Origin: an uncultured Clostridium sp.
GTDB taxonomy: Bacteria > Bacillota > Clostridia > TANB77 > CAG-508
NCBI GenBank assembly: GCA_900557195.1
Contig: USRT01000003.1
Span: 37,677 to 101,676 of the forward strand
DNA: 64,000 bases
Direction: 5' to 3'
The notes beneath the pieces were generated by a model. It was given only the letters and a program-made list of their open reading frames with translations. It was not told where the DNA came from and made no database searches. The first letter of the stretch is position 1, and every line of letters starts with the position of its first letter. The translations under genes were made by a program, and so were the position numbers. This document shows, in pieces, positions 56,752-64,000 of this stretch.

Positions 56752-58167
56752 ATGAAATTTAGTCAAAAGATATTTTTGATATCATTTATATTAATTATTA
56801 TAGTAATTAATATAATAGGTATTGTGATGATAAATTTTACATATAAACTAAATATAGAAAAAGAAATAGAAAAAAGCATATCTCAAACTAATAATATAAT
56901 GCATGAATTAACTGTATATTCTTCATATGATTTATCGACTGTTGCAAATAATTACTTAAAAAATGGAATAAATGTAGATGTTTATATAAATGGTCAAAGG
57001 TCATATACCAATTTAAAAAGTGAAGATTCGCAAATTGCAGAAGGACTACTTACTACTGAAGACAAAATTAAAGAGGAAGTATTAAGTACTGATACAGAAA
57101 AAATTAAAGCAGAAGCAAATTATATAAATACAAACATAACTGAGAATAATTCTTATGTCGAGTATATGGATTCTTATATCATAGATGATAAATTGTTCAT
57201 GAAATTAAAAAGACAGAATTATATTCTTATAACTCTATCTAGTATTTCAGAAGCAAATAATATGAAACAAGAACAAACGAATTTTTTTATAGAGTTAAGT
57301 GTCATCAGTTCTTTTATAATTGCATTACTTCTTTCAATAACAGTAAGTTTTTTAACAAGAAAAATTAAGAAATTAGATAAAGCAGTAAGCAAAATAAAAC
57401 AAGGAAATTATAATATAAAATTAACAAAGTTAGGAAATGATGAAATAGGTAACTTTGGAAATAGTTTTAATGAAATGACTATTGCAATACAAGAAAATGT
57501 AAATAAAATTCAAGAAGTTTCTGAAAACAGAAAACAATTTATAGGAAATTTAACACATGAAATAAGAACTCCTCTTACATCTATAATTGGATATTCTAGT
57601 CTAATTACTAATGATAAGGTTACAGATAGTAATATAATAAAAGAATATTCTAGCAAAATATATGAAGAAGGTAAATATATACAGCAAATGTCAGAAAGAC
57701 TGATGGAAATGCTGTTAGTAGAAAATGGCACTACCCAAAAAGAACTAATAAATATTTCAAAAGAAATGAAAATTATTGTAGAAGAATTGGAGAATTTGTT
57801 TAATAATACAATATTTAATATTCAAATTGAAGAAAATGTATATAAAGAAGTAGACAAAGTTTTGTTAAAATCACTTATTTATAATTTAGTAAAAAATGCA
57901 ATTAATGCTTATGATGCTAAGCCAACAGTAGATATAATTTTAAGTAAAAATGAAATCACAATAATAGACTATGGAAAAGGTATTCCAGAAGATAAGATAG
58001 AAAAAATAAAAGAGCCTTTTTATACTCTAAACAAAGATAGAAATAGAGAAATTTCTGGAATGGGACTAGGCCTTACATTATGTTTTAAAATTGCCAGTAT
58101 ACATAATTGGAAACTAAATATTAAAAGCAAAGTAGAAAAAGGAACAAAAATTACAATTATAATGTAG
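56752..58167 (+). CDS. Sensor histidine kinase
   Basis: The product is 471 residues. Two membrane spans (8-28 and about 178-200) frame an outside sensor domain. A HAMP linker follows ('KLDKAVSKIKQGNYNI'), then the H box 'NLTHEIRTPLTSIIGYSSL', N box 'LIYNLVKNAINAYDA' and G boxes 'DYGKGIPEDKI' and 'GMGLGLTLCFKIA'. It forms an operon with the response regulator and the next gene. Confidence 0.93.
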   Translation: MKFSQKIFLISFILIIIVINIIGIVMINFTYKLNIEKEIEKSISQTNNIMHELTVYSSYDLSTVANNYLKNGINVDVYINGQRSYTNLKSEDSQIAEGLLTTEDKIKEEVLSTDTEKIKAEANYINTNITENNSYVEYMDSYIIDDKLFMKLKRQNYILITLSSISEANNMKQEQTNFFIELSVISSFIIALLLSITVSFLTRKIKKLDKAVSKIKQGNYNIKLTKLGNDEIGNFGNSFNEMTIAIQENVNKIQEVSENRKQFIGNLTHEIRTPLTSIIGYSSLITNDKVTDSNIIKEYSSKIYEEGKYIQQMSERLMEMLLVENGTTQKELINISKEMKIIVEELENLFNNTIFNIQIEENVYKEVDKVLLKSLIYNLVKNAINAYDAKPTVDIILSKNEITIIDYGKGIPEDKIEKIKEPFYTLNKDRNREISGMGLGLTLCFKIASIHNWKLNIKSKVEKGTKITIIM

Positions 58168-58178
58168 AAAGGAAAAAA

Positions 58179-58973
58179 ATGAAGAATAAAGGATTTATAA
58201 AATTTATAGTATTATTTGGAATTATAATGTTAGTATTTATTATTGTTGTAATGAATTTTGATAAATTTACATTATCATATAATGAGAAAAAAGAAAAACA
58301 TGAAAATCCATATTATATTCTAAATGATAGAATTGATATTATACAACAAATAAATTATTATGATTCAAATGCTAATATTATAACAGATAATAGTACTATT
58401 GATAATATAAAAAATAGTATTAGAAATAATGAAACTATTAGAAAAATAATAATAGAAATTGCTGGGATAAATGAAGAAAATTTATCTAATTATATAGATG
58501 GGTTATATAAAAGTAAAGAAATAAAAAAGATTACTAATTTAAATACAATTTATGGAGATATTATATATATAAACAGTATGGACTTTAGCTTAGCATTTAC
58601 TTTAGACTTTAAAAATATAGCATATAAAATAGAAAGAGTATATTCAGAAAGTTATAATTGGCAATATAAAGAAATTGAGCTCGATACAAAAGAAAAAATT
58701 TATAGTAAAGTTAAAAATGATTTAAATTATATTAAAATAACAGATTTTGAACCAGATAGCATGTATATAAAATTTTTTGATGGAATTTATGCAAGTTGGG
58801 ATGGAGAAGTATTTATAGTGGAAGATAATACTAATCAAATAATAGTTGAGTATGAAGGTGATTGGCAAAATAATACAGAAGTTAATGAAAATTATAGTAC
58901 AAATAGTGAAGATACTATAGAAAATGATGTGCAAACTAAAATAGTTAGGTTACAAATTGGTTTTGATACATAA
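58179..58973 (+). CDS. Membrane-anchored hypothetical protein of the two-component operon
   Basis: The product is 264 residues, not recognised. One membrane span (residues 7-25, 'FIVLFGIIMLVFIIVVMNF') anchors an extracytoplasmic Asn/Ile-rich part. It is 11 bases after the histidine kinase gene, with AGAAAGGA before the ATG, so it probably works with that sensor. No CGG. Confidence 0.65.
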   Translation: MKNKGFIKFIVLFGIIMLVFIIVVMNFDKFTLSYNEKKEKHENPYYILNDRIDIIQQINYYDSNANIITDNSTIDNIKNSIRNNETIRKIIIEIAGINEENLSNYIDGLYKSKEIKKITNLNTIYGDIIYINSMDFSLAFTLDFKNIAYKIERVYSESYNWQYKEIELDTKEKIYSKVKNDLNYIKITDFEPDSMYIKFFDGIYASWDGEVFIVEDNTNQIIVEYEGDWQNNTEVNENYSTNSEDTIENDVQTKIVRLQIGFDT

Positions 58974-59145
58974 ATTTTGAAATATATTTATTTTTTTATA
59001 AAGTCTTTTAACTCCTTTTTCTTTATTTTATATTAGAAAAAATGTATTCCTTACAAAAAACTTACATTTGTCTTACCAAATATAGGTTAAATAAATATTA
59101 AAAAGGTATATCCTCTAAGCTAGAAATAGTTAGGAGGATAAATTT

Positions 59146-60654
59146 ATGGTTAAAACAAATGAAAATATAAAAACTAAAAATGAACAAGTATTAAATTTAA
59201 ATACAGTAAAAGATATATTAATACAAAATGACTTATTAGTAGCATATAACATAATAGATGATTCAAATGTAAATTATATTTCATGTGATTCAAGAGAAAT
59301 AGAAAACAATACTTTATTTTTTTGTAAAGGATTATATTTCAAAGAAGAATACTTAAAAATGGCTATAAAGAATGGAGCTACAGCTTATATATCAGAGAAA
59401 AAATACGAAACAAAAAACACTTCATATTTTATAGTTTCTAATATATTAAAGGCTATAGGTATACTTTCGCGTGAATTCTATAAATATCCTGACAAAAAAA
59501 TAGAAAAAATTGGAGTTACAGGAACAAAGGGAAAAACAACAGTTACACATTTCTTAAATAACATTTTGCAAGAATATATAAATTCAAGAGTTGGTCTTAT
59601 TAGTTCTATATGGACATATACTGGTTGTAGAGATAAACAGTCACGTATAACAACTCCAGAAGCAATAGATATACAAAAATATTTTAATGAAATGGTAAAT
59701 TCAAAAATTAAAAATGTAATCATAGAAATATCTTCGCAAAGTTATAAAAGATTAAGGCTTGAAGGTGTAGAATTTGAATATGGTATATTTTTAAATATAG
59801 ACAAAGACCACATTAGTGAATTAGAACATCCAAATTTTGAAGACTATTTTCGCTGTAAATTAGAGTTTTTAAGACACTGTAAAACTGTTCTAATAAATAG
59901 TAATACAGAACATTTAGATGAAGTTATTAATGCAGTTAAAGGCAAAAAGATAGTATTTTTTGGAAGTGATAATAAAGCCGACTATTATATAGATAGAATA
60001 TCCAAAGAAGATATAGGCTTTTCTTTTGTAGTAAAAAACGATAAATTTAAATACTTAAAAAAGTTTAAAATAGAGATGCAGGGGAGATTCAATGTAGAAA
60101 ATGCACTTGCAGCAATTACAATGAGTAAAGTTCTAAATATTGACGATGAAGTAATACAAAAAGGATTATTAAAAACAAAAGTGCCAGGAAGAATGAGTGT
60201 ATATGAAAAAGATGGTATAACAATTGTTATTGATTATGCACATAATAGCCTTAGTTTTAAGAAGTTATACGAATCCTTAAAAACAGATTATCCAAATAGA
60301 AGAATTATATCTGTAGGGGGAACAGTAGGAGGAAAGGCATATAATAGAAGAGAAGAGTTTGGAAAAATTGTTGGACAAGCTTCAGATTATATATATTTAA
60401 CTGCCGATGATCCACAATTTGAAGAGGTAGAAAACATATGTAAAGATATTGGAAGTTATATAGAAGATAAATCTAAATTTGAAATTATAGAAGATAGGAA
60501 AATGGCTATTAATAAAGCATTAGACAACTCTAGAAAAGGGGATGTTATTGTACTTTTATCAAAAGGTATAGACAAACATCAAAGAATAAAAAACAAAGAA
60601 GTTCCTTATGAATCTGATGTAACGATAGTAGAAAGAAGACTAAAAATTATGTAG
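59146..60654 (+). CDS. MurE-like UDP-MurNAc-tripeptide ligase
   Basis: The product is 502 residues. It has the Mur-ligase ATP loop 'GVTGTKGKTTVTHFL', 'TTPEAIDIQKYF', 'VIIEISSQSYKR', 'GIFLNIDKDHISEL' and C-terminal 'DYAHNSLSFKKLY' and 'YLTADDPQFEEV'. The DNPR motif of DAP-adding MurE is replaced by DDPQ, so the amino-acid substrate may differ. This is a MurE homologue rather than a proven MurE. AGGAGG precedes the ATG. It is alone. Confidence 0.8.
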   Translation: MVKTNENIKTKNEQVLNLNTVKDILIQNDLLVAYNIIDDSNVNYISCDSREIENNTLFFCKGLYFKEEYLKMAIKNGATAYISEKKYETKNTSYFIVSNILKAIGILSREFYKYPDKKIEKIGVTGTKGKTTVTHFLNNILQEYINSRVGLISSIWTYTGCRDKQSRITTPEAIDIQKYFNEMVNSKIKNVIIEISSQSYKRLRLEGVEFEYGIFLNIDKDHISELEHPNFEDYFRCKLEFLRHCKTVLINSNTEHLDEVINAVKGKKIVFFGSDNKADYYIDRISKEDIGFSFVVKNDKFKYLKKFKIEMQGRFNVENALAAITMSKVLNIDDEVIQKGLLKTKVPGRMSVYEKDGITIVIDYAHNSLSFKKLYESLKTDYPNRRIISVGGTVGGKAYNRREEFGKIVGQASDYIYLTADDPQFEEVENICKDIGSYIEDKSKFEIIEDRKMAINKALDNSRKGDVIVLLSKGIDKHQRIKNKEVPYESDVTIVERRLKIM

Positions 60655-60700
60655 GATTAAATAAATACACAAAGAATGAGAGAGTGAATAAATTTATTAG

Positions 60701-60727
60701 GGCTTACCAGAGATGGTGAGCTTTTAA
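60701..60727 (+). terminator. Small hairpin after the MurE-like gene
   Basis: GCTTACC pairs with GGTGAGC around a 6-base loop, followed by CTTTT. Confidence 0.5.
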
Positions 60728-60750
60728 TACATTATAAGGAGAAAATTAAT

Positions 60751-60807
60751 ATGCAAATAGACGTTGGTTGTTTTTATTCTATAAAAGATTCATTTTCTAT
60801 ATTATAA
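60751..60807 (+). pseudogene. Possible remnant of a type III toxin (ToxN/CptN-like) gene
   Basis: An 18-residue frame 'MQIDVGCFYSIKDSFSIL' with AAGGAG upstream resembles the first residues of ToxN/CptN-type toxins ('..GYFYHIKDEFF'). The rest is absent. It could also be chance. Confidence 0.25.
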
Positions 60808-60910
60808 ATGATTCTGAAATAATGCAAAATAAAAGCTAATTTTATTTTCAAATGATTGAAAAAAATAAATCCTTGTGTTACACTTACTTTGTAAGAAAGG
60901 GGAGAGAAGA

Positions 60911-62017
60911 GTGATTGAATTAGAAGAAAATAAAAGATATTTACAATCTTTAAAATCTAAATTAGAAAGTATAGGTGAGTCTCTTTGACATCTCTAAAAT
61001 AGAAGAAGAACTAAAAGTTTTAGAAACTCGGGACAATGAACCCAGAGTTTTGGAACGATAGCAAAAATTCAAAATTAGTTCTACAAAAAATTAAAAATTT
61101 AAAAAATAAAAAAGATACCTATGGAAAAATAGAAAAAGAACTAATAAATTTAGAGGAAATGAATGAATTATTATTACTAGAAGATGATGACGCTCTATCA
61201 AATGATTTATTAAATAGTAGTAAAAAAATTGATAAAGAAATTGAAAAATTAGAACTTGCAACACTTCTATCTGGTAAATATGATTCAAATAATGCAATTA
61301 TAACATTACATCCAGGCGCTCGGAGGAACAGAATCTCAAGATTGGGCTGAAATGCTTTATAGAATGTACACAAGATGGGCAAATAGTAATGGATATACCG
61401 TAAAAGAACTTGACTATCTAGAAGGTGATGAAGCTGGTCTAAAAAGCGTAACTGTTTTAATAGAAGGTGAATATGCATATGGATATTTAAAAGCTGAAAA
61501 AGGTGTACATAGACTAGTTAGAATTTCACCATTTGACGCAGGAGGAAGAAGACATACATCATTTGCATCATTAGAAGTATTACCAGAAATAACAGATGAT
61601 ATTGAAATTGAAATAAACCCAGATGATTTAAGAGTAGACACATATAGAGCATCTGGTGCAGGTGGTCAACATGTAAATAAGACATCATCAGCTGTAAGAA
61701 TAACACACATACCTACAAATACAGTAGTAGCATGTCAATCTGAACGTTCTCAAATACAAAATAGAGAAACAGCAATGAAAATGCTTAAATCCAAATTATT
61801 AGATTTAAAAGAAAGAGAGCATAAAGAAAAAATTGAAGATTTAAAAGGAGAACAAAGAGATATAGCATGGGGAAGTCAAATAAGATCATATGTATTTTGT
61901 CCATATACATTAGTAAAAGATCATAGAACAGGTTATGAAGTAGGAAATGTCCAAGACGTTATGGATGGAAATATAGATGGTTTTATAGAAGAATATCTAA
62001 AGAAAAATAATAAATAG
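60911..62017 (+). CDS. prfB: Peptide chain release factor 2, with the classical TGA shift and two CGG shifts
   Basis: RF2 ends translation at TGA and TAA. The gene starts at GTG 60911 (GAGAAGA upstream) and contains the classical autoregulatory +1 site CTT-TGA-C (60983-60989). It then changes frame by +1 at CGG 61029 (KVLET-GTMNPEFW) and again at CGG 61321 (LHPGA-GGTESQDW). Joined, it has 367 residues with 'RISPFDAGGRRHTSF' (SPF recognition motif) and 'SGAGGQHVNKT' (catalytic GGQ), the normal size. Four frames are thus used by one message, and two of the shifts do not depend on RF2 level. Unshifted fragments would lack both functional motifs. Confidence 0.96.
60983..60989 (+). other. Classical RF2 frameshift site (CTT TGA C)
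   Basis: In-frame TGA follows CTT after 25 codons, with a GGTGAG Shine-Dalgarno-like stretch a few bases upstream. The +1 frame reads GAC (Asp). Confidence 0.93.
61029..61031 (+). other. CGG +1 recoding site 12 (prfB)
   Basis: The incoming frame reads ACT-CGG-GAC. Skipping C gives VLET-GTMNPEFW, the RF2 segment before 'PEFW'. This is the only site with GGG as the rebuilt glycine codon. Confidence 0.93.
61321..61323 (+). other. CGG +1 recoding site 13 (prfB)
   Basis: The incoming frame reads GCT-CGG-AGG. Skipping C gives HPGA-GGTESQDWAEM, near-invariant in class I release factors. Confidence 0.96.
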
Positions 62018-62030
62018 TGAGGTTTATAAT

Positions 62031-62660
62031 ATGAAAACTAAAGAGATATATAAAGAGAATAAAAACAGAAAATATTGTCCAATAATCGACATAAAAAACG
62101 AAGATATAGGAATAGAATCTAGTCCAATTAAACTGATAAAAAAATATTGGGTAAAATTTTTAATAATAGCATTAATCATAGTAGTAATTTTATCCATAAC
62201 ATTTTATAAAGACTTAGTAGTATTAGCATCTGTATTAGCATTTTTAGCATTTATAGTAGGAGGATGTATATTCTCAGGTACATATAGTATGAAATGTAAA
62301 GAAGAAACATTATCCATGAAACTAAATCTTCAAAAATTCGAAGTGTCATATAGTAGAATTGCTAATATATACATATCTAGAGAATTTACTATTAGTGATT
62401 TAATACCAATGTTTACATATAGCTTAGTTATTAGATATGTAGACAATATGAATTTTTTAAAAGAGTTGTCTTTTCCAACATTATTTTTAAAAAAAGAAGA
62501 TTTAGAAAAGTTTTTAGATAATTTCATAATACAAAAAGAGCAATCAAAAGAATGTATTAAATATGAAAAATATAAAATGAGTAAAAGAATATTCAAAGCT
62601 TTTGCATTTGTATTGTTCTTTATTGCAATAATATTAGTTGTATATTTTAGTTTAAAATAA
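62031..62660 (+). CDS. Hypothetical membrane protein
   Basis: The product is 209 residues, not recognised. A membrane hairpin (residues about 43-85, 'FLIIALIIVVILSITFY' and 'ASVLAFLAFIVGGCIF') and one span at the C-terminus (190-207) enclose a soluble part. It lies 13 bases after prfB and is likely cotranscribed. No CGG. Confidence 0.6.
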   Translation: MKTKEIYKENKNRKYCPIIDIKNEDIGIESSPIKLIKKYWVKFLIIALIIVVILSITFYKDLVVLASVLAFLAFIVGGCIFSGTYSMKCKEETLSMKLNLQKFEVSYSRIANIYISREFTISDLIPMFTYSLVIRYVDNMNFLKELSFPTLFLKKEDLEKFLDNFIIQKEQSKECIKYEKYKMSKRIFKAFAFVLFFIAIILVVYFSLK

Positions 62661-62758
62661 TATTCACATATTGGCATACAATTCAATATAATACAATATA
62701 ATTAAAATTATAATTAATTTTAATTATGAATTTTAAAAAAAGAAGGTGCCACAATATT

Positions 62759-63941
62759 ATGGACACAATAGTATTAAAATTTGGAGGAAGCTCAGTCGCA
62801 GATAATATAAAGTTAAATATAGTAGCAGATAAAATAATTGATTTATATAATAAAAATAATAATATAGTAGTTGTAGTTTCGGCACAAGGAAAAACAACAG
62901 ATAACTTATTAAAAGAAGCTTATGAACTTTCTCATATACCGGACGATAGAGAATTGGATGTTCTTCTTAGCACAGGAGAACAAATATCAATATCAAAACT
63001 TAGTATATTACTAAATAGATTAGGATATAAAGCTATTTCATTAACAGGATGGCAAGCAGGTATCTATACAAACAATACAAATCAAAATGCAGTTATTGAA
63101 AATATAGATACCGAAAGAATTCTTCGGAGAATTAGACAAAAGAAAAATTGTTATTATTGCTGGTTTTCAAGGAATAAATGAAAATTTAGATATTACTACT
63201 TTTGGTAGAGGTGGATCTGATACAACAGCAGTAGCAGTTGCTGCAGCATTAAATGCAAAGCATTGCTACATTTTCTCAGATGTTGATGGTGTATATACAA
63301 CAGATCCAAATAAAGTAACAATTGCAAAAAAGTTAGAAACTTTATCTTATGTAGAGATGTTAGATATTGCAAATGAAGGAGCAAAAGTTCTACATAATAG
63401 ATGTGTAGAAGTAGGGCAAAAATTCAAAATACCAATAATTACAAAATCTACATTTAATAATAAACCTGGAACCATAATTCAGGAAAAAATAGAAGATACA
63501 AAAGTTAAAAGCATTGTAAAAAATGATGATATAATATTAGTAAATCTAAAATATGAAAATTACTCTGTAAAATTGTTTAATCAGGTTCATACATGTTTAT
63601 TAGATAATGGAATAATTCCAATAAGCTTTAGTAACAGCAGTATGCACAGTTTGGATATAAGTTTTACAATGAAGTCTATATATTTAAATAAATTTCAAAA
63701 TATATTAGAAACAGATTTTAAAATGTTTAATTCCACTTTTTCTAATATAACAAGAATGGCAATAGTAGGTCATGGAATAATGAATGATGATAAAATATTA
63801 AGAGAAACAATGAAAATATTAAGATTAAACGAATTAGAGCCTATAAACATAGAAACCAATGAATCCAAAATATTATTAACATTTAAAGAAAAGATAAGTA
63901 ATTCTATTTTAGAACAATTGCATATACAATTAATAAAATAA
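62759..63941 (+). CDS. Aspartokinase, one CGG +1 shift
   Basis: The enzyme phosphorylates aspartate, the first step to lysine/DAP, threonine and methionine. The product is 393 residues when joined. 'IVLKFGGSSVAD' begins the kinase domain; at CGG 63125 the frame shifts after residue 122 to RIL-GELDKRKIVIIAGFQG. 'TTFGRGGSDTTAVAVAAAL' and 'VYTTDPNKV' (substrate site) follow, and two ACT-like domains fill residues about 250-393. The start ATG at 62759 has AGAAGG upstream. The first frame alone lacks the substrate site. Which lysC/thrA-type isozyme it is cannot be told. Confidence 0.93.
63125..63127 (+). other. CGG +1 recoding site 14 (aspartokinase)
   Basis: The incoming frame reads CTT-CGG-AGA. 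Skipping C gives ERIL-GELDKRKIVIIAGF; the second part of the enzyme (271 residues) depends on it. Confidence 0.93.
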
Positions 63942-63950
63942 AAATTTGCC

Positions 63951-64000
63951 AATAGGGACGGGGCATTTTGACAATTTCTTGAAAATTGTCAAAATGCCCC
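63951..64000. repeat. Palindromic repeat/terminator at the window end
   Basis: GGGGCATTTTGACAATTT pairs with AAATTGTCAAAATGCCCC, preceded by AGGGACG. It is of the GGGACGG family seen at 8583, here as a long perfect stem that would also end the aspartokinase transcript. Confidence 0.65.

Noticed and set aside
2732..63127. The frame breaks as sequencing or assembly errors
   Set aside because: Random errors would not insert the same situation (C before GGN, making an in-frame CGG) 14 times on both strands and never in homopolymers. Other kinds of break are absent from the conserved genes.
2732..63127. CGG simply reassigned to another amino acid
   Set aside because: The reading frame changes after each CGG. 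A reassigned triplet would keep the frame, and the downstream conserved protein would be lost.
2732..63127. The ten broken genes as pseudogenes
   Set aside because: They include essential genes (prfB, tyrS, proS) with good promoters or leaders and no other defects, and all breaks are of one type.
36431..63127. Other CGG strings in native genes (GCG-GAx, TTC-GGx, TGC-GGx, GGC-GGA)
   Set aside because: Checked one by one by eye; none is in the zero frame, so none tests the rule.
1..64000. tRNA or rRNA genes, including a special tRNA for CGG
   Set aside because: No cloverleaf or T-loop (GTTCRA) pattern in a suitable context was seen; the key tRNA evidence must come from the rest of the genome.
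1..64000. CRISPR array
   Set aside because: No regularly spaced repeat with unique spacers; the only tandem repeat is the coding 12-bp unit at 35637.

Overview
The window looks like the chromosome of an uncultured, very AT-rich, spore-forming Firmicute of class Clostridia, probably a gut lineage. The evidence is A/T-rich codon use, strong GGAGG ribosome sites, T-box leaders on proS and tyrS, a CotF-like spore coat pair, a DUF1540 protein, a MATE/cytidylate-kinase-like fusion and pyruvate phosphate dikinase. I cannot name the genus.

The central observation is a recurring recoding signal. Ten genes (ppdK, proS, tyrS, smpB, uvrB, prfB, an aspartokinase, an AI-2E-type permease, a DUF4956 protein and a small secreted protein) are each broken into two or more frames. 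At all 14 breaks the incoming frame reaches an in-frame CGG codon, and the correct protein resumes exactly one base later, in the +1 frame, with GGN (glycine). Reading XXX-CGG-N as XXX-(C)-GGN restores full-length proteins at their usual family sizes: PPDK 874 aa, UvrB 651, RF2 367, TyrRS 407, ProRS 432, SmpB 152. Most of the rebuilt glycines are conserved, including the Walker A glycine of UvrB and the glycine after the catalytic cysteine of PPDK. In native-looking genes I found no CGG read as arginine, while AGA, CGT and CGA are used normally. This suggests that CGG is unassigned here and acts as a general +1 frameshift codon. prfB carries two such sites in addition to its classical CTT-TGA-C site.

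A second class of genes has higher GC, and most stand alone with their own hairpin terminators: the kinase-like fragment at 1-549, an HD protein at 1520-2311, an unknown protein at 7339-7977, a small peptide at 12651-12758, dapB at 31463-32212, a 72-aa CxxC protein at 38511-38729 and a glycosyltransferase at 39070-40143. Four of these contain ordinary in-frame CGG arginine codons (six in total). They look acquired, and they conflict with the host rule.

Layout. 1-8 kb: kinase fragment, MBL hydrolase, HD protein, ppdK, unknown protein, left-handed beta-helix protein, unknown protein. 8-19 kb: T-box-proS, M17 aminopeptidase, small alarmone synthetase, an IS with 25-bp target duplications, MATE fusion, dockerin protein, T-box-tyrS. 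19-26 kb: spore coat pair, RhuM fragment, peroxiredoxin, DUF1540 protein, fba, HipA-like protein, smpB, small envelope proteins. 26-36 kb: accessory genes (phosphoesterase, deoxyribosyltransferase-like proteins, P-loop kinase, RhuM-Fic protein, phasin-like/AarF pair, dapB, shikimate-dehydrogenase-like protein, IMPase remnant, AlbA/Schlafen-like regulator). 36-52 kb: acetyltransferase, uvrB, uvrA, murD, CBS protein, AI-2E permease, secA. 52-64 kb: VTC/DUF4956/beta-helix operon, two-component system, MurE-like ligase, prfB, aspartokinase.

Other structure includes two copies of a 160-bp hairpin element whose conserved core points in opposite directions relative to conserved flanks, and a 65-bp element shared upstream of the coat genes and the peroxiredoxin. 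A short palindromic repeat family (GGACAGTTC / GGGACGG type) and several gene remnants are also present. No tRNA, rRNA or CRISPR array was seen.
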